DNA of 64,000 bases from Codonopsis lanceolata (GCA_013146195.2 CM028378.1:39694828-39758827); one strand, 5' to 3'; positions 32,654 to 44,554 are shown, counted from the stretch's first letter. Notes: generated by a model from the sequence alone, not told the origin. Numbers and translations: made by a program.

Positions 32654-35637
32654 ATGGTAAGATTTTCGACACTCTTTAAGAAATTCCTCTTTTATTTTCA
32701 CTTAAAATTTCTTTTTTAGTTATATTGTTAAGGAATTCGAAAAGACGCTTTGCGTATCTTGACGGTTTCCGCAATTGTTGTTGTTTTTCAAAACCTTGAA
32801 ACTAACAGTTTTTTCTATGCTTTGAATACTCATTTCTTCTGAGAAATCTTCTGTTTAGTGTTTCTATGTTGTATCTATCCAAAACATTCAAGGTTTTCAA
32901 CTTTTCATCTGAAATTTCAATTTTTATTTTGTAAGGTCAAAAGCCCTAATTTCTAAATTTGTTCTTGTAGGTGAAATCTTCTACAAAGTCAAAGAGCGAC
33001 AACAAGAAAGAGTTTGACCCCGAGAAGGTCATCCCACCTGGTCTGACCATCAACCTACCAGGATACCCTCCATTTCCACTCCCTCACGACGTCATTGTGG
33101 CTCTGGACCCGAAGCTGTATCTACCCGGCATGTGCATAGACCTCAAAACTGTCTGCACATTCACCGCCGGAGTCAAAGCTTACGAAGATTTGAATGAGTC
33201 AGGGATTCTACCGCTCTTCTGCCTACACGACGACGACTATAGTATCCTCCTCGCTGAGGAATTCTATCAGAGAATGGTCATCGACCCCAAGACTCTGTCT
33301 GCAATGCGTGGATGGATTCGAGGACGACCTATCTCCGTCTCTGCCAAAATGATTTCCAGAATCATTGGAGTTCGCTATGGTGGAGACTTTGAGTTATCCA
33401 TTGCTGAGGTTGACCATGCCTGGGAAGCAATGAGGGGAATCAACACTCCGAGGGAACCTCAAGGCAAAATGCTGAGGAACCTCTTCCCTTTGGATGTTTA
33501 CTGCACAAGCCACCTGCTTGACAAGGGTCTTCTATTCAAGAATGGGGCCCACGACATGTTCACTACCCAACAACTCAATCTCATAAGTGTCGTCTTCCTG
33601 CAGACTCAACTCAACTACGGCACTATCATCTACAACGAGCTGCGACACCACGTCGAAAAAGTGAAGGAGAGCCCTAACTTCAATAGGCCTTTTGTCAGGC
33701 TCATCAATGTCCTTCTACGGGACACTATAGAAATCAACTCTTCCGTTAAAGAAGATGAGCTCATTGTTGTGAGCAAGGACAAACAGATGACGGCCACCTT
33801 CTTCAAGAAGTATGCCGACTACAAGAACAAGCGAAGGCAGCAACGAGAACTTCCTAATATCTCTCTTGACAAAGTTGCCAAGCCTTCGCCAATGGTCGTC
33901 ACACGTTTCAACATGGACGCGTATGATGCTGCTAGCAAGGGATATCGCTCTGCAGCGGACAAGTTCAGAACTAGCATTGCTCGAGACATTCACCAAGAAG
34001 CAAAGGATATGGCTGAAGAGTTTGAGCGGCTGGTGAAGAAAAAGGAAGCGGCTAAAGCTAAGAAGGCAAGGGCGGAAGAAGAGGCTGAAAAGCTTCAAGC
34101 AAAGTGGATAAGGCAAAAACGGAAGGCCGGCAGACGTGACAAGTTTGCTGGCAGCTCTTTTGTAGCTGCTGGTATGTCTTCATCACCCCGGCCTTCTAAC
34201 CCTGAACCACCAACCTCCATTACCCAGCCATCCCCAAAACCCAAACGTAAACCCTCTTCCGACCAACCCTCACCTTCACCCAAACCTAAAGGTAGGAGAC
34301 TCCGTAAAGCTCTACCGACCCAGCCACCAGCAGACATTGCTACCTCTGCCGATGAAGCAGCTGAACCTCCAATTCAGTTGCTGAGGCAGAAAAGGAAGTC
34401 TGCTGGCACCCAACCTTCAACCGCTTCTCAACCCCATCCCACTGAGTCATCTACTCAGAGGGAATCAACCCCTCCGGAGGAGTCTATCCCTCAGGAGGAG
34501 ACACAAAATCAGGAGGAGCCTACCAGAACACCCTCTCCACCTCCTCCTTCACCCTTCAACTATTCACCAAACCCATCTACCCCTGCTTCACCCTCTCGTA
34601 ACCCAACCAACCAAACTATACCATCCGAACGAACCCAAACCACTCCCATTAAACCCTTAGACTCTGCTGCCTCGAAGTTCTTATTTGAACTCTCATCAGA
34701 AGCAGATCTCTTCCCCTAACCTTCATCCCAACCTACCCTAATCAAACCCAAATCCCTCTTCTATCCTGCTCCCTCATTTTGGTTCTCTACCGACCCTCTA
34801 CCAGAACCTTCAATGCTCAGTGACAACTCTGACACTGACATTGAACTAGACCATCCACCAACCCCTCCTCCCTCTCCCCAAAAAACCAACTCCTCTTCTA
34901 CCCATACCTTCCCTTCTCGCGACTCAACCTCATCCGACTCTGCCACTCCACATCTCCAGTAGCCCTTTCGACCGGTCACCACTACCGATGCCACCTCTTT
35001 TGCCGGCAGTGAGCATATCCATATTGGCCTGGATCCTTCTCCATCTTAACCGGCCAACTCGGAAATTTTGAACCGCCTGGACACAATTTACGACAAACTG
35101 GGAGAGCTTACTAGCATCTCTACAGCTGCCACTGAACTTGCCACTGCCACGTCCAAGGCAACGGATAGAAATGATGCCATTCTTTGACAGTTTCAAGACG
35201 ATGTGTGGACACGGTTTGGACAGATGAAACACGAATCCACTGATATCAAGATCAACGTGGAAGCTCAACGCACGGAATGCGTAAGGCTCTGCTCAACTCT
35301 GTTCTATCAGCTCTTCCATAGCATCACTCTTCATCTCGACCACAACCGCCCGCATATTCTCGAGCTCAACAACATGGCTCTCAACTCGTCTCACGATGTG
35401 ATCAATGCTGAGCGTGATCGTGATCTGGCCATCACGGAGGAGAGACAACTGAGGTCTATCAACAAGACTTTAATGGACGAGAACAACCATCTACGTGAAG
35501 AACTAGACTACCGTTCTCGCTCCACCAGACCTCCTACCTCTGCCGATGATGAGTACATCAGAAGAGTCGAAGAACTTGAACGGCAGAGAAGAGAAAAGGA
35601 AGCAGCAGACAAAGGCAAAGAGAAAAGACCGTGGTAG
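32654..35637 (+). pseudogene. Extra (envelope-position) ORF of the Sirevirus-like element
   Basis: A one-codon first exon plus a frame from 32,971 to the TAG at 35,635, about 889 codons in one frame. It is interrupted only by stops at 34,717, 34,960, 35,047 and 35,185 and has no shift. Residues 1-330 look globular, with WIRGRPISVSAKMISRIIG near residue 113 in the style of 'putative plant transposon protein' domains. Residues about 335-395 are Lys/Glu/Arg-rich and helical. Residues about 400-700 are Pro/Ser/Thr-rich with basic clusters (KPKRKP, KPKGRRLRK). The last ~100 residues are a charged coiled coil (ERDRDLAITEERQLRS). No signal peptide or membrane segment is visible, so a true envelope role is doubtful; the basic clusters would fit a nuclear or nucleic-acid role. 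First uninterrupted part: 583 residues. Confidence 0.75.
32657..32970 (+). other. Candidate 314-bp intron directly after the start codon
   Basis: 'acaATG|GTAAGATTTTC' forms a donor, and 'tttgttcttgtag|GTGAAATC' a T-rich acceptor. Removing it joins the ATG in phase to the 889-codon frame, whose first codon otherwise is GTG with no nearby ATG. The interval is T-rich (introns of plants are) and has stops in all frames. Splicing is inferred from the signals. Confidence 0.6.
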
Positions 35638-35768
35638 TTTTGTATCTTTTTCTCCCATAACCTTTGTATCTATCTTAGTTTTTGAAAACTCTGTAACATT
35701 AAACTTCTCGTTTGAATACAGAAGATTATTGTCTTTCAAAAATTGTTTACTGTTTAAATTCTTGCTAT

Positions 35769-35809
35769 TTCAAAATAGATTTAAACATTCCGTTTAAATC
35801 TATTTTGAA
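35769..35809 (+). other. Strong hairpin in the 3' UTR
   Basis: Arms of 18 bases (35,769-35,786 and 35,792-35,809), perfectly complementary around the loop 'attcc'. The core arm is caaaatagatttaaac. It lies about 130 bases after the extra ORF. It could be a processing or stability element, or a decayed mini-insertion. Confidence 0.75.
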
Positions 35810-36020
35810 CTGTTTATTACTAATCCTTGTGATGTTCTTTACTTTTCTTCTGTTGTAAGCACTTAGATTAGATTTTACACTTGAGGTGTTCTTCTGTTTG
35901 ATAGAGGCATGTCTACTGTTATAAATCTAAAATATTTCTTTAACATGCTATTATATATCATATAGTTGTTTATAGCCCTCACTTGTAAGTAATGATGACC
36001 AGATGCAAATATGAGGAGAT

Positions 36021-37268
36021 TGTTGTTTCTCATTTGTATCTTGATTTACATATGTTCATACATTACATTAGTTTTATACATTAGTGGCTAATTGGGTTGC
36101 GTATCAATTAGCATGGCAACTGTGTATAGAACTTTGCCATAGAATAATTTTTATAGGCTTCACAGGTTCAGCGAAAGACTTCAGCAAAGCTTCACCGGAA
36201 GACCTCTTTCAGCATCCAGCGGCAGACCTTATCTGCACGTATTCAAGCATGATGTGTCCAGTCACCAAGTCTTTGTGGATTAATTAAATTCAGACTTTAT
36301 CAGTTTGAATTTGAATTAAAACATCCCCTGACTTCACAGACACGTCTGACCAGCTTTTCGAAAAGCAAGAAGATTTTCGCCTTTTCAACAGTGATAGAGC
36401 AAGTGAACAGACTGACACTTACAGCCTGTACCAACTATTGCAGCTCTGCAACTCTGACTTTTCATACCTTCCAATTGCTGCAACAACTCTGCACCAATCC
36501 CTACTCTTAGTCAGTGAAGACGAAATCTACAAGACAGCTCCATGCATTTAATGCATTCAACCTAATAGAGTTGTTACACTTCGTCTTCTCCAATGGATCT
36601 CAAGAATGCTCCAGCTATAAATACTGCCATTAAAGTCTGAAGAAAACAATGCTCTGAAATTCTCCAACAACTTCAAGTCTTATGTACTCAGTGCATTCAA
36701 GAGATCGTAAACTGATCAAGAAGTCCTCGACAACAATCAAGAAGATCTGCATTAACACTTATCTTAAGCTTATTATTGTTGTTCTTTAACTATTCTTCTG
36801 CACAATTGAATATCTTGTTTATCCAGATATTCAATTCCCAAACCCCCAAACACAAGTCAAATATTTTGTACATGATCCATTGGACATATTCTTTGTAATA
36901 GAACTAGTGAAAAATATAGTGCACATTTAAATCCAAGGTTGACTGCCTTGGTGGTGGACGTAGCACTCTTTATAGTGTGAACCATCTCAAAATACTTGTG
37001 TTATTTCATTACTGTTGTTTACTGCTTTATACTATTTCATATCTCTTAACTTAACGCTTCAACTGCAGACTTGAGTATTCAGCCAAGTCTACCGGTAGTG
37101 CTTCACTGGCAGACTTGAACTGTCTTCCTAACAAGACTTCCGCTACTTAAATTTCTTTAATAGATTGCAAGTGCTTATTTTAGGAACTTATACGAAAAGT
37201 TTTTAAGGGTCTAATAAGCTATTCACCCCCCCCCTTCTAGCTTATTATTGTACCCTTTGGGACTAACA
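36021..37268 (+). repeat. 3' LTR of the Sirevirus-like element
   Basis: It begins TGTTGTTTCTCATTTG after a purine-rich stretch (atgaggagat) and ends CCCTTTGGGACTAACA. A TATA box, CTATAAATACTGCC, is at 36,616-36,622. The length of 1,248 bp suits the lineage. Without the 5' LTR the age cannot be estimated. Confidence 0.8.
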
Positions 37269-37879
37269 GTTCCATTCACTTCAGAGAATGGGGCTGAACC
37301 AGTTGGACGAGATTCATGATTTTTCATTAGAATCTCGTTATTCTATTCAGCTACTAGGAGGCAAGAGATCAGTTCAGAGTACCTTTTAAAACCTTTTTCT
37401 CGATATTGTTGCTGTAGGAGCATATTCGAGGCATGAAATGTGGAGAATATCTTCTCCAACATATCATATTCAGTGATGGTTTCCCCACATAATTTCAATA
37501 GTGAGGTTATCTTATACATCATAGAATTATATTCACTGATGATTTTAAAATCTTGTAGGCGGATATGAATCCAATCATAGTGTGCTTTGGGGAGAATGAC
37601 CGTTTTCAAATGGTCATATCTTTCGTTCAAATTTTTCCAAAAAACGAGTGGATCATTAACCGTAAGATACTCTATCTTTACATTTTCGTGGACGTGGTGT
37701 TGAAGGAAAATCATGGCATGTGCCCAATGTTGATTACTTATCCATTCATTATTGTTTCGTTGGATAGTATTTTCAAGGCTTTTGGCGGCCAGGTGAGTTT
37801 CAGTATCTATTTTCCAAGACATATAATTTTTCACAGATATGTCCAGCCTTTCAAATTCAAGCTTAGCGATGTTTGCCAT
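37269..37879 (-). pseudogene. gag of copia element D (interrupted)
   Basis: Starts MANIAKLEFERLDISVKNYM and runs through AMIFLQHHVHENVKIEYLTV, NERYDHLKTVILPKAHYDW and FHASNMLLQQQYREKGFKRY, the common copia-type gag with a UBN2-like domain. After VAE there is a stop at 37,343, then the homology continues (NNEILMKNHES) to the insertion point. So the gene has one stop and is split by the Sirevirus-like element. Confidence 0.88.
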
Positions 37880-38520
37880 TGTGAAGAAAAAGACTATAAA
37901 AAATGAAACATATATATTAATAAAATTATGACATGGAAATTTTATTTATATGATAATCAGTACATGTTAAAATGTATGTTGAAAGTTATTACTAAAGCTA
38001 ACAGGACATACATGATACAAAGATAAGTAATAAAATTTGAAAATTGTTTGGAGGGTATTCAGGAACGAAAACCAATGTGGTGCACACAATAACTAGTATG
38101 ATAATAATCATCAACATTGGATTTAACATTTTGTAGAAGAGGATATGGTATTGAGAGTTTGTAAGGATGTAGTAAAAATATGAGTAAGCTATTGAGATGT
38201 TGTTGTATATATGAAGAAAAAAAATGACCGTTTATGACCGTTAACTAGCCGTTTATGGCCGTTGGAGAAGAGAGATAAAAATCAGTTAACTAGCCGTTGG
38301 AGGAGAGGGGTAAAAATGTAAAAATTCTAATTTAATATAATTGCATTTATATTATAAATAAATATAAATCTTATTAGGAGCAATAAGTTGATCACAAATA
38401 AAATAACTCTGCATGAATATTTTTCAGTCAATTCTATACAGCTATTATATAGCATACATATATATTCACGTCACGCTACTCGGCAAGCCTTTCGTATGGG
38501 TGTTTGAAAATCAGTAATAA

Positions 38521-38553
<33 letters not shown>
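38521..38553. repeat. (TA)n microsatellite
   Basis: TA run in the leader of copia element D. Confidence 0.9.
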
Positions 38554-38559
<6 letters not shown>

Positions 38560-38850
38560 AAATTATTCATATATCGAATTGAAATATAAGTATATTTATA
38601 AATATTCAGCTTCTAGCTTGGGGTTATTTCCGCTCAAGTATCAACGAACATATATATTATGCGTAAAATAATAAATTATTATTTCGTCATCTCACCATAT
38701 ATTATCGATGGTGGCTCAGCCAACATTTTCTTAATAATGGTGATATACGATATATATTGAAGTAAACCAGTGACATAAAATAAAAAAATATATCAGCATA
38801 AAATTTTACCGTTTGGGATCGTTAAGAGTAGAACGATCGTGCTGATAACG

Positions 38851-39089
38851 TGTTATAAATTAACCAAAAACTTAGGACAAAGAATGTATTAGAGAGAGAG
38901 AGTTTTATTCAGAGTTGTATCTTCAGTGTGATTGATAACTTCAGGTTGCTCGGTATTTATAACCGAGTAGCACACATACAATTGCTAAACATTGAATGTT
39001 TGACACACAATTTCTTCTACCTATTCATAATAGCCTACTGTTCACTCCTTGACTTTTACATTCATAACATGAACCAATTATTACTAACA
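38851..39089 (-). repeat. 5' LTR of copia element D
   Basis: Minus strand TGTTAGTAATAATTGG to TTTATAACA, 239 bp, with a minus-strand TATA sequence (ggttataaatacc, about 38,955-38,967). The PBS-type sequence CGTTATCAGCACG follows at once. Confidence 0.75.
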
Positions 39090-39116
39090 TCTCAATAATT
39101 TTGGCTTCACACACAT

Positions 39117-39945
39117 GGTTCTAAAAGTCGCTAGGCGGCTGACCAGCGCCTAGTGCTTAGGGGACTAGTCGTGGCTTATAAATTAAGACATAATTACAGT
39201 AGTTCTCGATTTTTTTAATGTAAATTTTCAAAATACATCAAACACTGATGACATCAAACACATTAACTACACTATGTAAATTTGTAAAATCGACTAAAAT
39301 TAAACATATACAAACACTTAAATAATAAATATAAATTTAGGAATTGTTTATAAAGTTCTAAACTTAAGGAACCAAAGCTAATAAAAACCCAAAGTTCAGG
39401 GGTGCATTGTACAATACTACAATTCTCCCCCACCACATGTTCGTGACTGTTCGTCCTATTTTCTTCCTAAGCAGTGGGACCCTATTTGACTATTTCAATG
39501 TGAATGAAAGGAATGGGAAAACTGGAAAAGTAAACACTCGGAGCATACACAACGCTTTTGCAAAATCAAATTCAAAATCAAACGCAATCCATTAAAAACA
39601 AATAAGATAATTCATTAGATACCCATTTGATTTAAAATCAAAAAACCTTCCCAATGGTAGCACAAAAGCCAATATATTTACATACCTCACTATCTTTATC
39701 TCCATTAATTTAATATTTTTACAGAAAAATGACTAGAAAAACTTGAAAAAATCATATACATTTTTTCTAATGTCCAAATGAAACAAACCAAATCTCTATT
39801 TATAGGTAAAATGTGTACTTTAATTCATGGAAAAAAAACTTCATCCGTCCCAGATAAATGTTCCTAGTTGACAAAACACAAGGATTATGAAATGTAATTA
39901 ATGATGAATTGTAAAATTTGTTGTGACAATAATACTCATTACACA

Positions 39946-39990
<45 letters not shown>

Positions 39991-41004
39991 ATTATGTACC
40001 CATCATACACACTCTCTCTAGGATGTGCAATAATGATAGTATTAAATGAAAGGATATATTATGAAGGATGGTAGAAAAATTGTACACAAAAAGTATTTAC
40101 GAACATTAGTTGGGACATCCCAAAATAGAAAGTAAGAACATTTATTCGGGACGGCGGGAATACATTTTTTGGCTGAAAATTCGTCAAGAAAGACAATAGG
40201 AAATATAAAATGATAACCAATACAATGTTGACACATGGAAAGGGGGAAGGGGGAGGAGGCTCATGCCTTGGAGTTGGAGCTGATTGGGTTCTTCTAGTGA
40301 TTTTTTTTTTATCAAAATCAATTGATGATTTGGTTTAGATTTTTTTTAAAAAAATCACCATTGGATTACAAGATTTGGTTAAGATTTTTTAAAAAACCAC
40401 CGTTGGGATTACTCTCACACGGTCACATCCTTTTCCAAAAAATCCCTTCGACCTTCGTTTATATCCTGTTCTACCAAGAGGCCCAAGACCAAGAGCCTCT
40501 GCTTCCTCCTCAGTCTTCCCCCTTCTTATTTTTTCCAATCGTCGCACTTGGCTGACTTCTTTCATGCGAACGTCGACCATCTCACCTAGATTAAGCCCCA
40601 ATCTACTCCTCTTGCTTACAATCGACTCAGTGATCGAGAGTTGAAACTTTGACTTGGGAGTCCAAAGTATTCTATATTACTAAGGGATTTTCTACTTCCT
40701 ACTCCAATTTCCACCCCTCTTTCTCTGAAGACGAGTCAGATCTGAATCCAATCGATGGGCCAAGGAAGACTTTGGACGAGGGCAAATCAGATCTGATTCC
40801 TTATCTCTTTATTTATTTTCATTTTTTTCTCTTCTCCTTTCATCTTCCTCCGACATCACAAGAGCATCTCCCAATTTCTAGTCGTCGACTAGGGTGACTA
40901 ATACACGATTTTTCCCCAAACCATTATTTTGGCTGATTTGAAAGAGATCGCGGCGGTTGAGTTCCGCCTAGCGCCTAGGTGCTTGCTAGGCTGATTTTTA
41001 GAAC
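39117..41004. mobile_element. Candidate DNA transposon with CGCCTAGG-rich ends
   Basis: Left end 'ggttctaaaagtcgctaggc', right end 'cctaggtgcttgctaggctg' then 'atttttagaac'. The outer 'GTTCTAAAA' is inverted, and CGCCTAGG words cluster at both ends. The interior (about 1.9 kb) has no clear transposase and contains a nested MITE. No target duplication could be established, so the class is open. Confidence 0.4.
39839..40160. mobile_element. Stowaway-like MITE nested in the TIR element
   Basis: Left end 'cttcatccgtcccagataaa', right end 'aacatttattcgggacggcg'; degenerate inverted repeats. It contains an expanded CT microsatellite at 39,947-39,986. Confidence 0.6.
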
Positions 41005-41008
41005 ACTA

Positions 41009-41010
<2 letters not shown>

Positions 41011-41051
<41 letters not shown>
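41011..41051. repeat. (CA)n microsatellite
   Basis: About 20 CA units right after the candidate transposon. Confidence 0.95.
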
Positions 41052-41054
<3 letters not shown>

Positions 41055-41055
41055 T

Positions 41056-41410
41056 TGTAGCGCCCCGACCCCCGATCTCTATACGAGCCACGGGTCGAGT
41101 GCCCAATAAACACATAAAACACATGCAAAGCCCCTAATAATTACGGGCTAAACAAATCACACTTGATATAACATAATAATTCCAGTGAATAATATAAAGA
41201 CCACAACTTCTAAAAAGCGGGAAAACAAAAAAAAAAAACCACAAGTTATTACTTGTGAACTAGACACAATGGCTCCAGGCCAACCAACTAGTGAAATATA
41301 ATACAACAGTAACAATCAAAACCCAAGGTAGAGTATATATAACTCTATACATCCATGTCCTCACTGCTATACAAATAAAGCCTTCTATGATCTACAACTC
41401 AACAACATTG
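41056..41410 (+). mobile_element. TGTAGCGCCCC-type gypsy LTR fragment
   Basis: Begins TGTAGCGCCCCGACCCCCGA, the same terminal class as 17,222. It is cut at 41,410 by the LTR of Tat element II. Confidence 0.5.
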
Positions 41411-42290
41411 TGGGTTCCCGGGGTCAGTGCGCCCGCGCCCCGCGCACCCTTGGTTAGGGGTGCACGTACGTGTGGATGCGAGACACCACTGCTCTCGTTC
41501 CACCCTCCCTTTTCTAGGGGAAGACGAAATCAAAAGTGCGAGAGGAGTGTTGTCTAAGATAGCGCGTTGGAATGCGCATCGGTTGCCTTTAGTGGATTTT
41601 ATTTAAAAAATAGCCTTATGGCCCGTTTCGGATCACTGTGGGAGCTTTGGGTTTCCCGTATCAAGTTATCCCTTTTTAGGGGATACCAGGATATGGGAAT
41701 ATACCACCCTTCCATTCTCTTTCTCCTTTTTTTAGGGGAAAAACGGAAAAGTGTAAAGAAGGAGTGCTGCGAGGCCCCACTGGATCCAAAAAGTTTTAGA
41801 GTCGCCATCTTTATTTTAAGGCAAAAATAAAGCAAAACCAGAAAAAAAAAAAAAAGAAAACCAGAGATAGAAAACGAGTTCGGAGGCTAAGTTACGAGTT
41901 GGGAAGGTGCTAAGCACCCAACTCGCCCTTTCGGTTTAAAAAAGAGTTTTTGGCTAAAGTATGCTTATTGTTATATTTATTTAGCAAATAAATAAAGCAT
42001 TAAAATACGGAAAAATAAAAAAAAATACATCCGTGGCTACATTATTTACGGACTTGCAGCCATTTCCTTACAATAATTACAAATATATTTAAAAATATTT
42101 GATCATTATAACGGCTCTTTTACATAATATTTCCTACTCTAATCCGGGCAGCACAACGGCTTATATTGACTACATTGGGCCAGATTTAAAATAATAACTT
42201 TTTATAAATAATTTAAAAAAACACCCTTAAAGGCTATTACCTTTTAGAGCGGTAGTGTGCCCGCTCTGTCCTTCAGGGAGAGGGAGTCTT

Positions 42291-42327
<37 letters not shown>

Positions 42328-43079
42328 GATTCGGGCAGAATGAATGCTTTATTCTGGATGATTTCGGCTCGTTCACTCGGGCAGAATGATGGCTTATTTT
42401 GGAAGGTTTTGGCCTTTTTGGTTGGGCGGAATAACGGCTTATTTTTTATGTTTTTCAGCTCATTACTCGGGTAGAGTAACGGCTTACTTTATGGATTTTG
42501 GGCTGGGGAAGTTGGGTGGATACCTAACTAAAAGGCTAGGGATCACTTTTAACCGGTGGATTTGTGTTTTGGCGGAGTTTGGACGGGGTTTGGAAGCTTT
42601 GGTGGGCTACACACACCTATCTCACTTCTCTCACTATTCGGCGTCAAAGGAACGCGAGAGGAATTCTTCAGCGTTTCTCCGCGGATGAATTTGTTCGTCT
42701 GAAGTGGGAGCCCAGCACTCCTATTTATAGTAGGAGAGGAGGACTCATCGGGAATTATAAATTCCCTTAGCTCGCAGCATCCGTTTGTACAGCGGCCTTC
42801 ACAAATTGCACAATGCGTTAAGTCCCAGAGCCACTGTAGCTATGTTGGCGCCGACATCACCCTTGCATGGCGCGGCGCCCATCTTGCTTTTAGGCCGCAC
42901 CATGTTACTATTTAAGTTCCATCTTCAGCACTTTCACCCCTCGTAATTCACTGTTTTGCGCATCCTGCTTTGCCTTTCGCATTTTCGACTCCTGTAACTT
43001 GACATTTGTTAAGTTTGAACAGTTCTTGATATCACATGTTAGAGCCATATATCAGGGGTACGAAATTGGGGTGTTTACA
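41411..43079 (-). repeat. 3' LTR of Tat element II
   Basis: Minus strand TGTAAACACCCCAATTTCGT to GGGAACCCA, 1,669 bp. It is shorter than its relatives because only one copy of the ~180-base distal repeat is present (about 41,600-41,790). It holds a (TTG)n microsatellite at about 42,292-42,327. Confidence 0.85.
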
Positions 43080-43794
43080 AAGGCCCTCAACGATGGAGTC
43101 TACGGGTAACCCGAGGCTTACTGAGTAGACAAACATCGTTAATAAACAATAGACTCTCCAATTTCGTTCAATTAAAACGGGAGAGAAATGCAACAGGTAA
43201 CAGTTATAATGCAACAGTTTATCATGCTATCCAAATTTCATAACCTAGACATATTTAGTCGGTTATTAACAGGCTATTGTAGTTTTTAAGCAGATATGAA
43301 TTTTAAGTGCTCTGATGGTCGGACCTACTAATGTAGGCTGCCTACGTATTCCTTAATAAAGGAAATCAGACCAAACGTAGTTCAGGCCAAAAACCTAAAC
43401 TACAAACAACGAGGATGTCATGTCCTTCGGGTCAAAACCCGACCAAGAACACAACAAGAAAAAGATTTTTGTGTTTTTCGAAAAAGTCGTATTCAACGGT
43501 CGAGGACGGCCGCCAAATACGGTATGAAGATTTGAATGTTTTTCGGAAACCATATTCCAACTGGTCAAAACATGTCATCGAAATATGTTAAGAGAAATTT
43601 TCAAAATCGTGTCTGGCTGGTCAATACCTTGTTTCCAAACATAATAAGAAAATTTTCAAATTTTCCGAAAACTGCACTCGACCGATCAAAATTCGTCGTC
43701 GAGCACAACAAAGAAAACTTTCTTCAAATTCTTTCGAAAACTGTATAAGGTAAAAATCATTATTTTTCCTTTCCTTTCTTCTCACTCTCTCTGT

Positions 43795-44135
43795 TTTTTT
43801 TTTTCAATATTCCTCTTTTTTTGTGCTTTTGAAATATTCGTCTTTTTTTTTTTTGAAATATTCATCTTTTTTTTGTGCTTTTGAAATATTCGTCTTTTTT
43901 TTGTATTTTTGAAATATTCATCTTTTTTTGTATTTTTGAAATATTCATCTCTTTTTTTGTATTTTTGAAATATAAAAACTCCTTTGAAAAAGGGTTTTCT
44001 TTTTATTTTTGAAAAACAAAAACTCTTTTTGAAAAAGACTTTCCTTTTATTTTTGAAAAACGAAACTCTTTTGGAAAAGACTTTTTCTTTTATTTTTGAA
44101 AAACGAAACTCTTTATGAAAAAAGAGTTTTCTTTT
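43795..44135. repeat. Two adjacent minisatellites in the Tat II 3' UTR
   Basis: First, about seven units of roughly 28 bases ('gaaatattc' + 'atctttttttgtatttttt'-like) to about 43,980, related to the array in element I. Then about four units of 40-50 bases with 'ttttatttttgaaaaac' and 'gaaactctttt', which element I has at most once (22,080-22,110). Confidence 0.8.
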
Positions 44136-44530
44136 ATCATCTTCTTTTATTCGAAAATCAAAACTTTTCTCTTTTTTTTTTTTGAAAACAAAAACTCTCT
44201 TTTAAGAAAAGAATTTATTATAGAGCCAGGGTAAGAATATTTTACCTTTCTTACCTTTTGCGCCCGGGTGGCTGCCGCGGATTTGGCTGATTTTGACATT
44301 TCTACCACTCTTGCTTTTTCAAGCCAGAGACTTTATTATTATTATTACTTTCTTTCTTTCTTTTTTCTTCTTCCTTTTTTTTTCTTTTTTTTCTTTTTTC
44401 TTTTTTTTTGTTGTTTTTTTTCTTTTTTTGCCGTTTGAAAGATTTTTATTTTTTTTACTGCTTATTTTGCGGCTACCCTGCTGGGGATATTATTTCCTCT
44501 TTTCCCTCGAATGGATGGTCACCAAATGCG

Positions 44531-44554
44531 GTTAACAAAATTAATTTTGTTAAC
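44531..44554. other. 24-bp perfect palindrome
   Basis: gttaacaaaatt followed by its exact reverse complement aattttgttaac. It lies in the non-coding part of element II about 310 bases upstream of the candidate exon. Confidence 0.9.

Larger units (their letters stand above)
28085..37268 (+). mobile_element. Sirevirus-like Ty1/copia element with an extra 3' ORF (5' end missing)
   Basis: The order is gag tail, protease, integrase, RT, RNase H (28,085-32,240), an intergenic promoter-like stretch, a long extra ORF (32,654-35,637), a 3' UTR with a strong hairpin, and a 1,248-bp 3' LTR. A copia pol followed by a long extra ORF in the envelope position, ending in coiled coil, is the layout of the Sirevirus (SIRE/Maximus) lineage. 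The 5' LTR, primer site and most of gag are lost in the gap. It is inserted in the gag of copia element D; the right target flank is GTTCC. Confidence 0.85.
37269..39089 (-). mobile_element. Ty1/copia element D, 5' part only
   Basis: On the minus strand: 5' LTR (39,089-38,851), a primer site CGTTATCAGCACG, a leader of about 970 bases, then gag (37,879-37,269), which is cut by the Sirevirus-like LTR. The rest of the element would lie left of that insertion and is not seen; it may be in or beyond the gap. Confidence 0.8.
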
